Source of the DNA: an uncultured bacterium | GTDB lineage: Bacteria; Bacillota; Clostridia; Oscillospirales; Oscillospiraceae | Assembly: GCA_949288405.1 (NCBI GenBank) | Contig: CASEKM010000046.1 | Location: 1 to 8,727 of the forward strand | Direction of reading: 5' to 3' | Length of the DNA: 8,727 nt | Shown: in pieces, positions 1 to 5,915 of the stretch | Layout: each line of letters starts with the position of its first letter | How positions within the stretch are numbered: position 1 is the stretch's first letter | Notes under the pieces: model-generated | The model's database searches: none | Told to the model about the DNA's origin: nothing | What the model saw: the letters and a program-made list of their open reading frames with translations, nothing else | Made by a program: the position numbers and the translations under genes

Positions 1-1833
1 GAAAATCCCCCGAAAATCGTCACCGACCGCATCGAGGTGGAGCTGGGGGACATCATCCGCTGTAAGTACGACGTGATCTACATGTCTGCCCAGAAGCTGG
101 TGCAAAACTCCCTGGAGCACGGCTATCTGGTGGGCTCCCGTGGCTCGGTGGGCTCCTCCCTGGTGGCATTTATGTCGGGCATCACCGAGGTAAACTCCCT
201 GCCCGCCCACTACCGCTGCCCCAACTGCAAGCACTCCGACTTCGACTACGCCCAGGACCCGGAGCACCCCTACGGCTGCGGGGCGGATATGCCAGACGCG
301 GTGTGTCCCGTGTGCGGTACCAAGTATGTGAAGGACGGCTTCAACATCCCCTTCGAGACCTTCCTGGGCTTCGGGGGCGACAAGGTGCCCGATATCGACC
401 TGAACTTTTCCGGGGAGTACCAGGCCAACGCCCACCGCTATACCTTCGAGCTCTTCGGTCAGACCCACGTGTTCCGGGCGGGCACCATCGGCACGGTGGC
501 GGAAAAGACCGCCTTCGGCTATGTGAAGAAGTATCTGGACGAGCGGGGGAAGATGGCCTCCAAGGCGGAGGAGAACCGCCTGGCCATCGGCTGCACCGGC
601 GTCAAGCGCACCACGGGCCAGCACCCCGGCGGTATGGTGGTTATCCCCCAGGACAAGGAGATCTACGACTTCTGTCCCGTCCAGCACCCGGCGGACGACC
701 CCAACACGGACATCATCACCACCCACTTCGAATATCACTCCATGGAAAGTAACCTCCTGAAACTGGACATGCTGGGACACGATGACCCCACCATGATCCG
801 TATGCTGGAGGACCTGACGGGGGTGAACGCCCGCACGGACATCCCCCTGGACGACAAGGACACCATGTCCATCTTCCAGTCCTCCAAGGTGCTGGGCTAT
901 GAGGATGACAAGATTTTAGGACCCACCGGCGGCACCGCCATCCCGGAGTTCGGTACCTCCTTCGTCCGGGGCATGCTGGAGGACACCCAGCCCAACCAGT
1001 TCGACATCCTGGTGCGGCTGTCCGGCTTCTCCCACGGCACCGACGTGTGGCTGGGCAACGCCAAGGATCTGATCACCTCGGGCACCGCCAAGGTCAACGA
1101 GGCCATCGGCTGCCGGGACGACATCATGCTGTTTTTGATCTCCAAGGGGATGGACCCCAAGCGCTCCTTCAAGATCATGGAGGCGGTGCGAAAGGGCCGC
1201 GGCCTCCCCGAGGGGGCGGAGGAGGAGATGAAGGAGCACGGGGTGCCCGACTGGTACATCGGCTCCTGTAAGAAGATCGCCTACCTGTTCCCCAAGGCCC
1301 ACGCGGTGGCCTACGTGATGATGGCCTTCCGCATCGCCTGGTTCAAGGTGCACCGGCCCCTGGCCTTCTACGCCGCCTACTTCTCCATCCGGGCCAAGGC
1401 CTTTGACGAGCGGTACATGTGCCGGGGCATGGACGAGTGCCAGCGGAAAATGCGGGAGATCATCGCCAAGGACAAGGAGGCCTCCGCCGTGGAGCAGGAC
1501 ATGCTCACCACCCTGGAGGTGTGCTATGAGTTCTATCTCCGGGGGTTCACCTTCCGGCGTATGGATATCTATGAGTCCGAGGCCCTCATGTTCAAGATGG
1601 ATGAGGAGCGCAACGCCCTCATCCCGCCCTTTGTCTCGGTGGCCGGCCTGGGGGAGACGGCGGCCATCTCCCTGGCGGAGCAGCGGAAGGGCAAGCAGTT
1701 CATCTCCATCGAGGAGGTGTCCGCCGCCTGTCCCAAGGTGTCCAAGACGCATATTGAGCTGCTGAAGGACGCCGGAGCCTTCGGCGATTTGCCGGAGACC
1801 AGCCAGATGGACCTGTTCTCCATGTTGGGATGA
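1..1833 (+). CDS. polC: DNA polymerase III alpha subunit, Gram-positive PolC type (5'-truncated by window)
   Basis: This is the replicative DNA polymerase of Firmicutes. The frame is open from base 1 and ends at TGA 1831-1833, so the gene enters from the left. About 610 residues are visible of a family length near 1,430-1,450, so the N-terminal OB, PHP and 3'-5' exonuclease regions lie outside. What can be seen: the GSRGSVGSS motif near 148-174; a zinc-binding pair CPNC (217-228) and CPVC (304-315), typical of PolC; the catalytic palm motif PDIDLNF with Asp codons at 391 and 397; fingers-region motifs including PEFGT and FVRGMLEDTQP; HGTDVWLGN near 1033; and a C-terminal helix-hairpin-helix-like segment ending in QMDLFSMLG. 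The GTG at 37 is an internal Val codon, not a start. No frameshift or missing key residue is seen. The gene converges on the ABC operon and shares a terminator with it. Confidence 0.97.
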   Translation, partial: ENPPKIVTDRIEVELGDIIRCKYDVIYMSAQKLVQNSLEHGYLVGSRGSVGSSLVAFMSGITEVNSLPAHYRCPNCKHSDFDYAQDPEHPYGCGADMPDAVCPVCGTKYVKDGFNIPFETFLGFGGDKVPDIDLNFSGEYQANAHRYTFELFGQTHVFRAGTIGTVAEKTAFGYVKKYLDERGKMASKAEENRLAIGCTGVKRTTGQHPGGMVVIPQDKEIYDFCPVQHPADDPNTDIITTHFEYHSMESNLLKLDMLGHDDPTMIRMLEDLTGVNARTDIPLDDKDTMSIFQSSKVLGYEDDKILGPTGGTAIPEFGTSFVRGMLEDTQPNQFDILVRLSGFSHGTDVWLGNAKDLITSGTAKVNEAIGCRDDIMLFLISKGMDPKRSFKIMEAVRKGRGLPEGAEEEMKEHGVPDWYIGSCKKIAYLFPKAHAVAYVMMAFRIAWFKVHRPLAFYAAYFSIRAKAFDERYMCRGMDECQRKMREIIAKDKEASAVEQDMLTTLEVCYEFYLRGFTFRRMDIYESEALMFKMDEERNALIPPFVSVAGLGETAAISLAEQRKGKQFISIEEVSAACPKVSKTHIELLKDAGAFGDLPETSQMDLFSMLG

Positions 1834-1848
1834 CAGAAGCTGCACGAA

Positions 1849-1886
1849 AAAACCCAGACGAGCGGGCCGTCACTCGTCTGGGTTTT
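1849..1886. terminator. Bidirectional intrinsic terminator between polC and the ABC operon
   Basis: A 14-bp perfect stem pairs 1849-1862 with 1873-1886 around a 10-nt loop. It has A4 at the 5' foot and T4 at the 3' foot, so an RNA from either strand ends in a U-tract. It starts 15 nt after the polC stop. The minus-strand ATPase gene ends inside the loop: its TGA is the complement of 1870-1872, so its last codons are part of the stem. Confidence 0.87.
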
Positions 1887-2466
1887 CTTGTCTGCAAAGG
1901 GGCGGGCCGTCCAGATCCACCACCCGGTCGGCCAGGGAGCGCACCAGCGCCTCGTGGCTGGACAGGAGCACCGGCGTTCCCAGGTCCTTGAGGGCGGCCA
2001 TCAGGGAACGGATGCGGTCCCCGTCCACCCCGGTGAAGGGCTCGTCCAGCAGGTACAGCTTCCCCCCCAGAGCCAGGGCACGGGCCAGGGCCAGCCGCCG
2101 CTTCATCCCCCCCGACAGGGCGGCGGGATAGGCGGCTTTTTCCGCCTCCAGCCCCGCCAGGGCCAGCCAGCGGTCCGCCTCCCCCCGGCGGGCCTTGGGC
2201 AGCACGTCCAGGATGTGTTGCTCCGCCGTGCGCCAGGGGAACAGCCGGTCCTCCTGAAACAGGAAGGCGGTCTCCCGGGGGGAGAGGCCGGCGACGGTCC
2301 CTCCCTGGGGCCGCTCCAGCCCGGCGATGCACCGCATGAGGGTGGTCTTGCCGCAGCCGGAGGGGCCGGACAGCACCGTCACCCCCTCCAGGGGCAGGGT
2401 GAGGGAGAAGTCCTCCAGCACCCGTTTCTCCCCATAGGACAGGGTGAGATGGGAGATCTCAAGCAC
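1870..2466 (-). CDS. ABC transporter ATP-binding protein, NitT/TauT (SsuB/TauB-like) class
   Basis: Cytoplasmic ATPase that would power import by the permease encoded upstream; 198 aa, short for the family (usually about 240-260) because the C-terminal region is trimmed. All core motifs are present: Walker A GPSGCGKTT (34-42), Q-loop Gln71 in FQEDRLFPW, signature LSGGMKRR (117-124), Walker B LYLLDEP (137-143) and H-loop His171. The Q-loop context EDRLFPW resembles nitrate/taurine/sulfonate importers. The start is GTG (complement of 2464-2466), with AGGAGG 8 nt upstream, and it overlaps the permease stop by 8 nt, so translation is probably coupled. It is the last gene of the operon; its final codons (ENPDE) and stop lie in the shared terminator. 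The transported substrate cannot be told from this subunit. Confidence 0.94.
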   Translation of the reverse strand: MLEISHLTLSYGEKRVLEDFSLTLPLEGVTVLSGPSGCGKTTLMRCIAGLERPQGGTVAGLSPRETAFLFQEDRLFPWRTAEQHILDVLPKARRGEADRWLALAGLEAEKAAYPAALSGGMKRRLALARALALGGKLYLLDEPFTGVDGDRIRSLMAALKDLGTPVLLSSHEALVRSLADRVVDLDGPPLCRQENPDE

Positions 2467-3256
2467 GGCCTTCCCCTCCTCTCTCCCCGGCGGTCCGGGT
2501 CTGGATCAGCCGCCGCAGACCCCGCTCCATCAGCAGGCTCAGGGCGATGACCACCGCCGTCCAGGCAAATAAATCCGCCGTCTCAAAGGCCTGCTTGGCG
2601 TGGTTGATTTCGGTGCCGATGCCCGGCCGGGGGAGGCACAGCACCTCGGCGGCCACCCCCGACTTCCAGGCCAGCCCCATGGCGGTGGTGAGGGCGGAGC
2701 GCAGGTAGGGGGTGAGGCTGGGCCAGTACACCAGCCGGAAGATTTTCCCCCGGGAGAACCGGTAGGCCCGGGAGAGCTCCAGCAGCTGCTGGTCGGTGGC
2801 CCGGATGCCCTGGGTCAGGTTCTCCCACACCACCGGCAGCACCATCAGGGCGGCGATCACCGCCGGCACCTGGTTCCGGCCCGTCCACAGGAGGACCAGC
2901 AGGATGAAGGAGGCCACCGGGGTGGCCCGGACAATGCGGATCACCGGGGCGAACAGCCGCTCCAGCCAGGGGCTCCAGCAGGTGAGGGCGGCAAACGCGC
3001 CCCCCAGCAGCACCCCGGCGGCCATACCGGCGGCGATGCGGGCCAGGGAGGTGAGGGCCGTCCCCCAGAAGGCCGCCTCCCCCACCAGCCCGGCCAGGGC
3101 CAGGGCCACGGTGGCCGGGTAGGGGAGGAGCAGCTCGTTCCCCCGGCCCTCCACGTGGAGCTCCACCAAAAACGCCCCAAGCTGCCAAGCCCCCAACCAG
3201 AAGGCCGGGGGCAGCAGAGCGGCAATGAACTTTTTGGGAAATTTACTGTACGCCAT
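2459..3256 (-). CDS. ABC transporter permease, NitT/TauT class (BPD_transp_1)
   Basis: Inner-membrane channel subunit of the importer, 265 aa, the usual size for SsuC/TauC-type permeases. Hydrophobic segments are seen at about 10-30, 66-92, 113-124, 130-145, 188-206 and 228-246. The cytoplasmic EAA-like coupling loop lies at about 160-185 (ELSRAY, then G170, and the YWPSLTPYL stretch), where the ATPase docks. The conserved AWKSGVAAEVL and GIGTEI region follows at 196-217. The chosen start is ATG (complement of 3254-3256), which lies inside the 3' end of the lipoprotein gene, a 14-nt overlap. No clear Shine-Dalgarno sequence precedes it, so it probably depends on ribosomes finishing the upstream gene. 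The open frame runs 18 codons further upstream (to 3310), but that Pro-rich stretch (TPPPSAVPSPTPP) is the out-of-frame reading of the lipoprotein's tail. Confidence 0.93.
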   Translation of the reverse strand: MAYSKFPKKFIAALLPPAFWLGAWQLGAFLVELHVEGRGNELLLPYPATVALALAGLVGEAAFWGTALTSLARIAAGMAAGVLLGGAFAALTCWSPWLERLFAPVIRIVRATPVASFILLVLLWTGRNQVPAVIAALMVLPVVWENLTQGIRATDQQLLELSRAYRFSRGKIFRLVYWPSLTPYLRSALTTAMGLAWKSGVAAEVLCLPRPGIGTEINHAKQAFETADLFAWTAVVIALSLLMERGLRRLIQTRTAGERGGEGRA

Positions 3257-4331
3257 AGTAGAAGGAGGCGTCGGGGAGGGCACCGCCGATGGAGGCGGGG
3301 TCCGCGTCAAAGAGCACCTGGTAGTAGGTCTCCTGCACAGTCTTCATCTCGTCCCCAGTGAGGCAGGTCAGGTTGCACTGGGGGATGGCCGCCTTGGCGA
3401 TGGCGGCGTTGGCGGTGATGCCGTACTGGGCCACCAGCTCCGCGGCGTCGTCCAGGTTGTCCGGGTTGGACATGTAGGCGATGGAGTCCTCATAGGCCGC
3501 CAGGAAGGCCTCCACACCCTGGGGGTTCTCCTCGATGTAGTCGGTGCGGGCCACGATGCAGCCCATGGCCAGCTGGCCGTCGCTCACCTTGGACCACTCG
3601 TCGGTGAGGGACAGGGCCTGGCGCACGCCGGAGTCCTGGATCATCAGGGCGGTGGCGGCGGGGACGGGGAGCATACAGATGCCGTCCTCCGAGGACACCA
3701 TCTGGGCGGTGACCTCCTGGGCAGTCATCCACTGGATGTCCACGCCGGCCGGGTCCACCCCGTTCTCGGTGAGCAGGTAGTTGAGGACGTACTGGGGGTT
3801 GGCTCCCTCGCCGGTGGCGTAGACGGTCTTGCCCGCCAGGTCGGCCATGGAGGTCACAGTGTCCCCCTTTTCCAGAATATAGAGGACGCCCAGGGTGTTC
3901 ACCGCCAGCACCTGGATGGACTCCGGGTTCTTGTTGACCAGGGTGGCGGCCACATTGGTGGCCACGGCGGCGATGTCCGCATCTCCGTTGATGAGGGCGG
4001 AGGACACCACCTGGTTGTCCGCCTCCACCACGGCGGAGCTGATGACGGGATTTGCCTCCCCGTTGGCCACAGCCTCGGCGGTGACGTTTTCATTGTCCGC
4101 CATCAGCTTGGCGGCCCCCACGCCGGTGGGGCCGGAGAGCACCATGAAGTCGGGCAGCTCATAGGAGTCCGACTGGGAGGCATCCCCGGCGCTGCTGCTG
4201 GAGGACTGGGAGCCGGAGGCGCTTCCAGAGGCGGAGGCGCTGGAGCTGGAGCCGCCGCTGCCGCAGCCGGCCAGGGCGGAGACCATCAGGGCGCCGCACA
4301 GGAGCAGAGAGAGCTGTTTTCTGAGTTTCAT
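3243..4331 (-). CDS. ABC transporter substrate-binding lipoprotein, NitT/TauT-like
   Basis: Ligand-capturing lipoprotein, 362 aa, first gene of the operon. The signal peptide has a basic start (MKLRKQ), a hydrophobic core and the lipobox LAGC at 20-23, so lipidation is predicted on Cys23. A Ser/Gly/Ala-rich linker (about 24-56) tethers the domain to the membrane. The folded part from about 57 has features of the NMT1/SsuA-type binding proteins: an early GPTGVG loop, GDADIAA (the usual site after the first lobe), then DLAGKTVYATGEGANPQYVL, a common hinge-region pattern. The ATG is the complement of 4329-4331 with an AAGGAAG-type ribosome binding site about 7 nt upstream; an in-frame extension to 4613 is rejected because it is Pro/Arg-rich and reads through the repeats. 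I cannot name the ligand: no riboswitch or biosynthetic neighbour points to thiamine, sulfonate or nitrate. No convincing sigma-A promoter was found upstream. Confidence 0.94.
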   Translation of the reverse strand: MKLRKQLSLLLCGALMVSALAGCGSGGSSSSASASGSASGSQSSSSSAGDASQSDSYELPDFMVLSGPTGVGAAKLMADNENVTAEAVANGEANPVISSAVVEADNQVVSSALINGDADIAAVATNVAATLVNKNPESIQVLAVNTLGVLYILEKGDTVTSMADLAGKTVYATGEGANPQYVLNYLLTENGVDPAGVDIQWMTAQEVTAQMVSSEDGICMLPVPAATALMIQDSGVRQALSLTDEWSKVSDGQLAMGCIVARTDYIEENPQGVEAFLAAYEDSIAYMSNPDNLDDAAELVAQYGITANAAIAKAAIPQCNLTCLTGDEMKTVQETYYQVLFDADPASIGGALPDASFYYGVQ

Positions 4332-4465
4332 TTGAATCTTCCTTTCCAATGTATTGCGGTGAAAAATGGGGAATGGGATAAGGGGATGCCGTTGATTGAA
4401 AGGCCCCGGTTGACGGAATCTCACCTGGCGCTTCGCGCCTTCCCTTCGTTCACAAGGGGGTTTTC

Positions 4466-4485
4466 GGCGGGGGCAAGCCCCCGCC
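4466..4485. repeat. GC-rich palindrome, probable dispersed intergenic repeat
   Basis: A stem of 8-9 bp (GGCGGGGGC paired with GCCCCCGCC) around a CAAG-type turn. It is followed by CCTACA and, 18 nt on, by GTAGGGC, which complements GCCCTAC at 4483-4489. Sequences of the form GGGGGCAAGCCCCC next to CCTACA are, from memory, frequent between genes in gut Firmicutes, but copy number cannot be checked here. In minus-strand RNA it would lie upstream of the ABC operon's likely start. Confidence 0.55.
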
Positions 4486-4544
4486 CTACATGGTGCATTG
4501 TCCGTAGGGCCCGACGACCCGGCGGGCCGCACCGCTCCTATTTG

Positions 4545-4592
4545 CCTTCCCCCCACAGGGGGGAAGGTGGCCCGAAGGGCCGGATGAGGGGG
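4545..4592. repeat. Double-hairpin repeat module, copy A (forward)
   Basis: A 10-bp stem (CCTTCCCCCC with GGGGGGAAGG, 4545-4554 and 4558-4567, loop ACA), one T, a 5-bp stem GGCCC-GAA-GGGCC (4569-4581), then the tail GGATGAGGGGG (4582-4592). Copy B downstream has the same order of parts in inverted orientation. The parts keep shape rather than exact sequence: stems covary, while the GAA/TTC loop and GATGAGGG tail are kept, as expected of a REP-like or MITE-like family under structural constraint. Confidence 0.65.
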
Positions 4593-4618
4593 CGAACAGA
4601 GGCGGACCCCCAAAACGC

Positions 4619-4670
4619 ACCCTCATCAGTCAGCCTTCGGCTGACAGCTTCCCCCTCTAAGGGGGAAGCC
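4619..4670. repeat. Double-hairpin repeat module, copy B (inverted)
   Basis: Read on the plus strand: CCCTCATCA tail, then a 7-bp stem GTCAGCC-TTC-GGCTGAC (4629-4645), one A, then a 9-bp stem GCTTCCCCC with GGGGGAAGC (4647-4655 and 4661-4669, loop TCTAA). It mirrors copy A across a 26-27 bp spacer. It lies just beyond the regulator's stop (4692), so in the regulator's RNA the 9-bp and 7-bp hairpins would come first and could help end transcription or protect the 3' end. There is no strong U-tract. Confidence 0.65.
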
Positions 4671-4691
4671 TTACGGGCGGGTCGTCCCCGC

Positions 4692-5351
4692 TCACAGCAC
4701 CCCCTCCAGTCCGCTCCGGTCCAGGATGCACACCGTCTTGCCCTCACGCCGGATGAGACCGGCCTTCTCCAGGGCGTCAAAGGCCCGGTACAGGGAGGCC
4801 CGGCTCAGGCCCAGCCGCCGGGCCAGATCGGTGGCGGAGACGTGCATGGGGGCGGCCTCCTCGCCGGAGAGCAGGTACCGGGCCAGCTTGCCCTCGGCCC
4901 CGGTCTGGGCCACTGCCTGGAGCCGCCCGGACAGAAACCGGATGCGGCCGGACAGGTAGCGCAGATAGTTGCGGCGGAGGAGAGCTTCCTCCCCCAGCAG
5001 CCGGTCCACCTCCTCCTGGGGGAGAAAGAGGATGCGGCAGGGGGTGCGGGCGGTGAGGGTGGTGGCGTAGTCGGGCAGGTCGTTATACAGGGCGGCTGCC
5101 CCGAACAGCTCCCCTGCCTCCAGCACGCTCACCGACAGGGGCCCGTTGGTCACCTGCACCTGGCCGGACAGGAGAAAGCCCAGGCACCGGCGGAACCGGT
5201 GGGGCTGATAGACCGTCTCGCCGGGGGAGAAGCCCTCGGCCGATACGCCGGGGAGGGAGAGGATGCGGCGGAGCAGGTCCTCCTCCGCCCCCCGGAAAAA
5301 GGGGCAGCGGCCCAGGGACCCCAGTTCATCCCCGGTCAGTTCTGCGGCCAT
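4692..5351 (-). CDS. Crp/Fnr-family transcriptional regulator
   Basis: Cytoplasmic DNA-binding regulator, 219 aa, the normal family size. Domains: an N-terminal cyclic-nucleotide-type beta-roll at about 17-110, with the CPFF entry motif at 16-19 and GELFGAAALYND at 80-91; a long dimerisation helix at about 112-145; and a C-terminal Crp-type helix-turn-helix, with the recognition part in VSATDLARRLGLSRASLYRAF (171-191). The usual Arg/Ser cAMP contacts after the GELFG motif are not evident (the stretch reads DLPDYATTLTAR), so it probably does not bind cAMP. The four Cys (16, 56, 105, 208) are scattered and do not form an FNR-type iron-sulfur cluster motif. The ligand is unknown. Start ATG (complement of 5349-5351) has AGGAGG 8 nt upstream. 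The gene points at the ABC operon on the same strand, 360 bp away, making that operon a possible target by position only. Confidence 0.94.
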   Translation of the reverse strand: MAAELTGDELGSLGRCPFFRGAEEDLLRRILSLPGVSAEGFSPGETVYQPHRFRRCLGFLLSGQVQVTNGPLSVSVLEAGELFGAAALYNDLPDYATTLTARTPCRILFLPQEEVDRLLGEEALLRRNYLRYLSGRIRFLSGRLQAVAQTGAEGKLARYLLSGEEAAPMHVSATDLARRLGLSRASLYRAFDALEKAGLIRREGKTVCILDRSGLEGVL

Positions 5352-5373
5352 GGATGTCCCCTCCTCTGTAAAA

Positions 5374-5389
5374 TGTCTTATTTGAGACA
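5374..5389. promoter_or_regulatory. Candidate Crp/Fnr operator dyad TGTCT-N6-AGACA
   Basis: A perfect 5-bp inverted repeat with a 6-bp spacer (TGTCT-TATTTG-AGACA) has the geometry of Crp-family sites (compare TGTGA-N6-TCACA). It covers about +1 to +16 of the regulator's predicted transcript, where a bound dimer would block transcription, and sits 22 bp upstream of the regulator's start codon. Autorepression is inference from position and symmetry. Confidence 0.6.
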
Positions 5390-5394
5390 AAAAG

Positions 5395-5423
5395 AATATA
5401 ACACATTCCGGGACGGCGGTCAA
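5395..5423 (-). promoter_or_regulatory. Sigma-A-type promoter of the Crp/Fnr regulator
   Basis: On the minus strand, -35 TTGACC (complement of 5418-5423) and -10 TATATT (complement of 5395-5400) are exactly 17 bp apart. Both differ from consensus at one position. Predicted transcription start is near 5388-5389, giving a ~37-nt leader containing the AGGAGG site of the regulator gene. Confidence 0.72.
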
Positions 5424-5472
5424 CCCCCGGACATAGCATGGAGAGAACAGAACTGTGAGAGGAGGAGTTGCT

Positions 5473-5739
5473 GTGAGCAGCTGTGGACGCGGCCGCCGGA
5501 ACTGCGGGAGAGGGGGGCCTTCGGACCCGGAGGCGGCCATTGCCAAGGTCCGGGCCGCGGCGGAGGAGATGACCATGAAGCGGTATGTACATGGGGCGGC
5601 CGGGCAGCCGGACCGGGGGCGGGAGGAGGGCCTCCTGTGCCGCCTGGATGAGCTGAACCGGGTGGCAGACTACCAGAACAAGATCCTGGTGGAGATTTTG
5701 GGGGCGCTGGAGCGGCTGGGCCGCCCCGGGGCGGAGTAG
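5473..5739 (+). CDS. Small hypothetical protein with helical C-terminus, divergent from the regulator
   Basis: An 88-aa protein of a family I do not recognise. The GTG start at 5473 is preferred over GTG 5455 because AGGAGG (5460-5465) lies 7 nt before it, an ideal site that the longer reading would bury. The N-terminus is Gly/Arg/Cys-rich (two Cys, residues 4 and 11). Then come two predicted helices: about 17-37, and a longer amphipathic one at about 50-82 (LLCRLDELNRVADYQNKILV region) with heptad-like Leu/Ile spacing, suggesting a coiled coil or oligomer. There is no signal peptide or membrane segment. It is divergent from the Crp/Fnr gene across about 120 bp and could share control from the dyad, but no clear plus-strand promoter is visible. 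Good ribosome site and coding-like composition make a real gene likely; the function is unknown. Confidence 0.72.
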   Translation: MSSCGRGRRNCGRGGPSDPEAAIAKVRAAAEEMTMKRYVHGAAGQPDRGREEGLLCRLDELNRVADYQNKILVEILGALERLGRPGAE

Positions 5740-5786
5740 GGGACCGGGAGGAGGCGTCCCGCGCCGGGGAAAATTGCCGGGGAGGC

Positions 5787-5815
5787 TGGATTTTTCCGGC
5801 CGGATGCAGTACAAT
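5787..5815 (+). promoter_or_regulatory. Weak candidate promoter for the thioesterase-deacylase operon
   Basis: The -10 TACAAT (5810-5815) is one base off consensus. The best -35 at 17 bp is TGGATT (5787-5792), only a partial match. Transcription would start near 5822 and give a leader of about 95 nt that includes the GC-rich hairpin at 5841-5866. The call rests mainly on the -10 box. Confidence 0.4.
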
Positions 5816-5840
5816 ACAGAGGACGCCGTGAAGCAAACGG

Positions 5841-5866
5841 GCGGGGGCGGCCGGAGCCGCCCCCGC
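5841..5866 (+). other. Strong GC-rich hairpin ahead of the thioesterase gene (terminator or leader element)
   Basis: An 11-bp perfect stem (5841-5851 with 5856-5866) around the tetraloop CGGA. The downstream sequence AGAAGGCTTTGTTTC is only moderately T-rich, so it is a poor intrinsic terminator. It could close transcription of the small upstream gene, or act in the leader if transcription starts at the TACAAT box before it. Confidence 0.55.
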
Positions 5867-5915
5867 AGAAGGCTTTGTTTCGGATCGGAAACCAGATACA
5901 AAGGAGAAATGCACC

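Larger units (their letters stand above)
4332..4691. other. Gene-free 360-bp stretch filled with hairpin repeats
   Basis: This lies between the start of the ABC operon and the end of the regulator gene, both on the minus strand. I find no credible gene on either strand; open frames across it are low-complexity Pro/Arg/Gly readings of the palindromes. It contains a small GGCGC-TTC-GCGCC hairpin (4427-4439), a GC-rich hairpin (4466-4485), a GCCCTAC/GTAGGGC inverted pair (4483-4489 and 4504-4510) and two double-hairpin modules described separately. The operon's promoter should be in the first ~100 bp next to 4331, but no good -35/-10 pair is visible there, nor any TPP or other riboswitch core that I recognise. 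Confidence 0.7.

Noticed and set aside
916..1845. A 309-codon minus-strand frame opposite polC
   Set aside because: Pure antisense of a well-conserved polC; Leu/Gly/His-rich with no domain.
4332..4430. Riboswitch upstream of the ABC operon (for example TPP)
   Set aside because: No conserved riboswitch core that I recognise is present; the hairpins there look like dispersed repeats.
4332..4613. In-frame N-terminal extension of the lipoprotein
   Set aside because: The extension reads repeats as Pro/Arg-rich protein; the start at 4331 gives a textbook lipoprotein signal peptide.
4545..4670. CRISPR-like array
   Set aside because: Only two inverted, internally palindromic modules are present; there are no regularly spaced direct repeats or unique spacers.
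5455..5472. GTG at 5455 as start of the small divergent gene
   Set aside because: Its reading would begin on the AGGAGG site itself; GTG 5473 sits at ideal spacing from that site.
3225..5651. An 808-codon open frame on the plus strand
   Set aside because: It is antisense to the lipoprotein, repeat region and Crp/Fnr gene. It is Gly/His/Val/Gln-rich without recognisable domains, as expected from the opposite strand of GC-rich genes.
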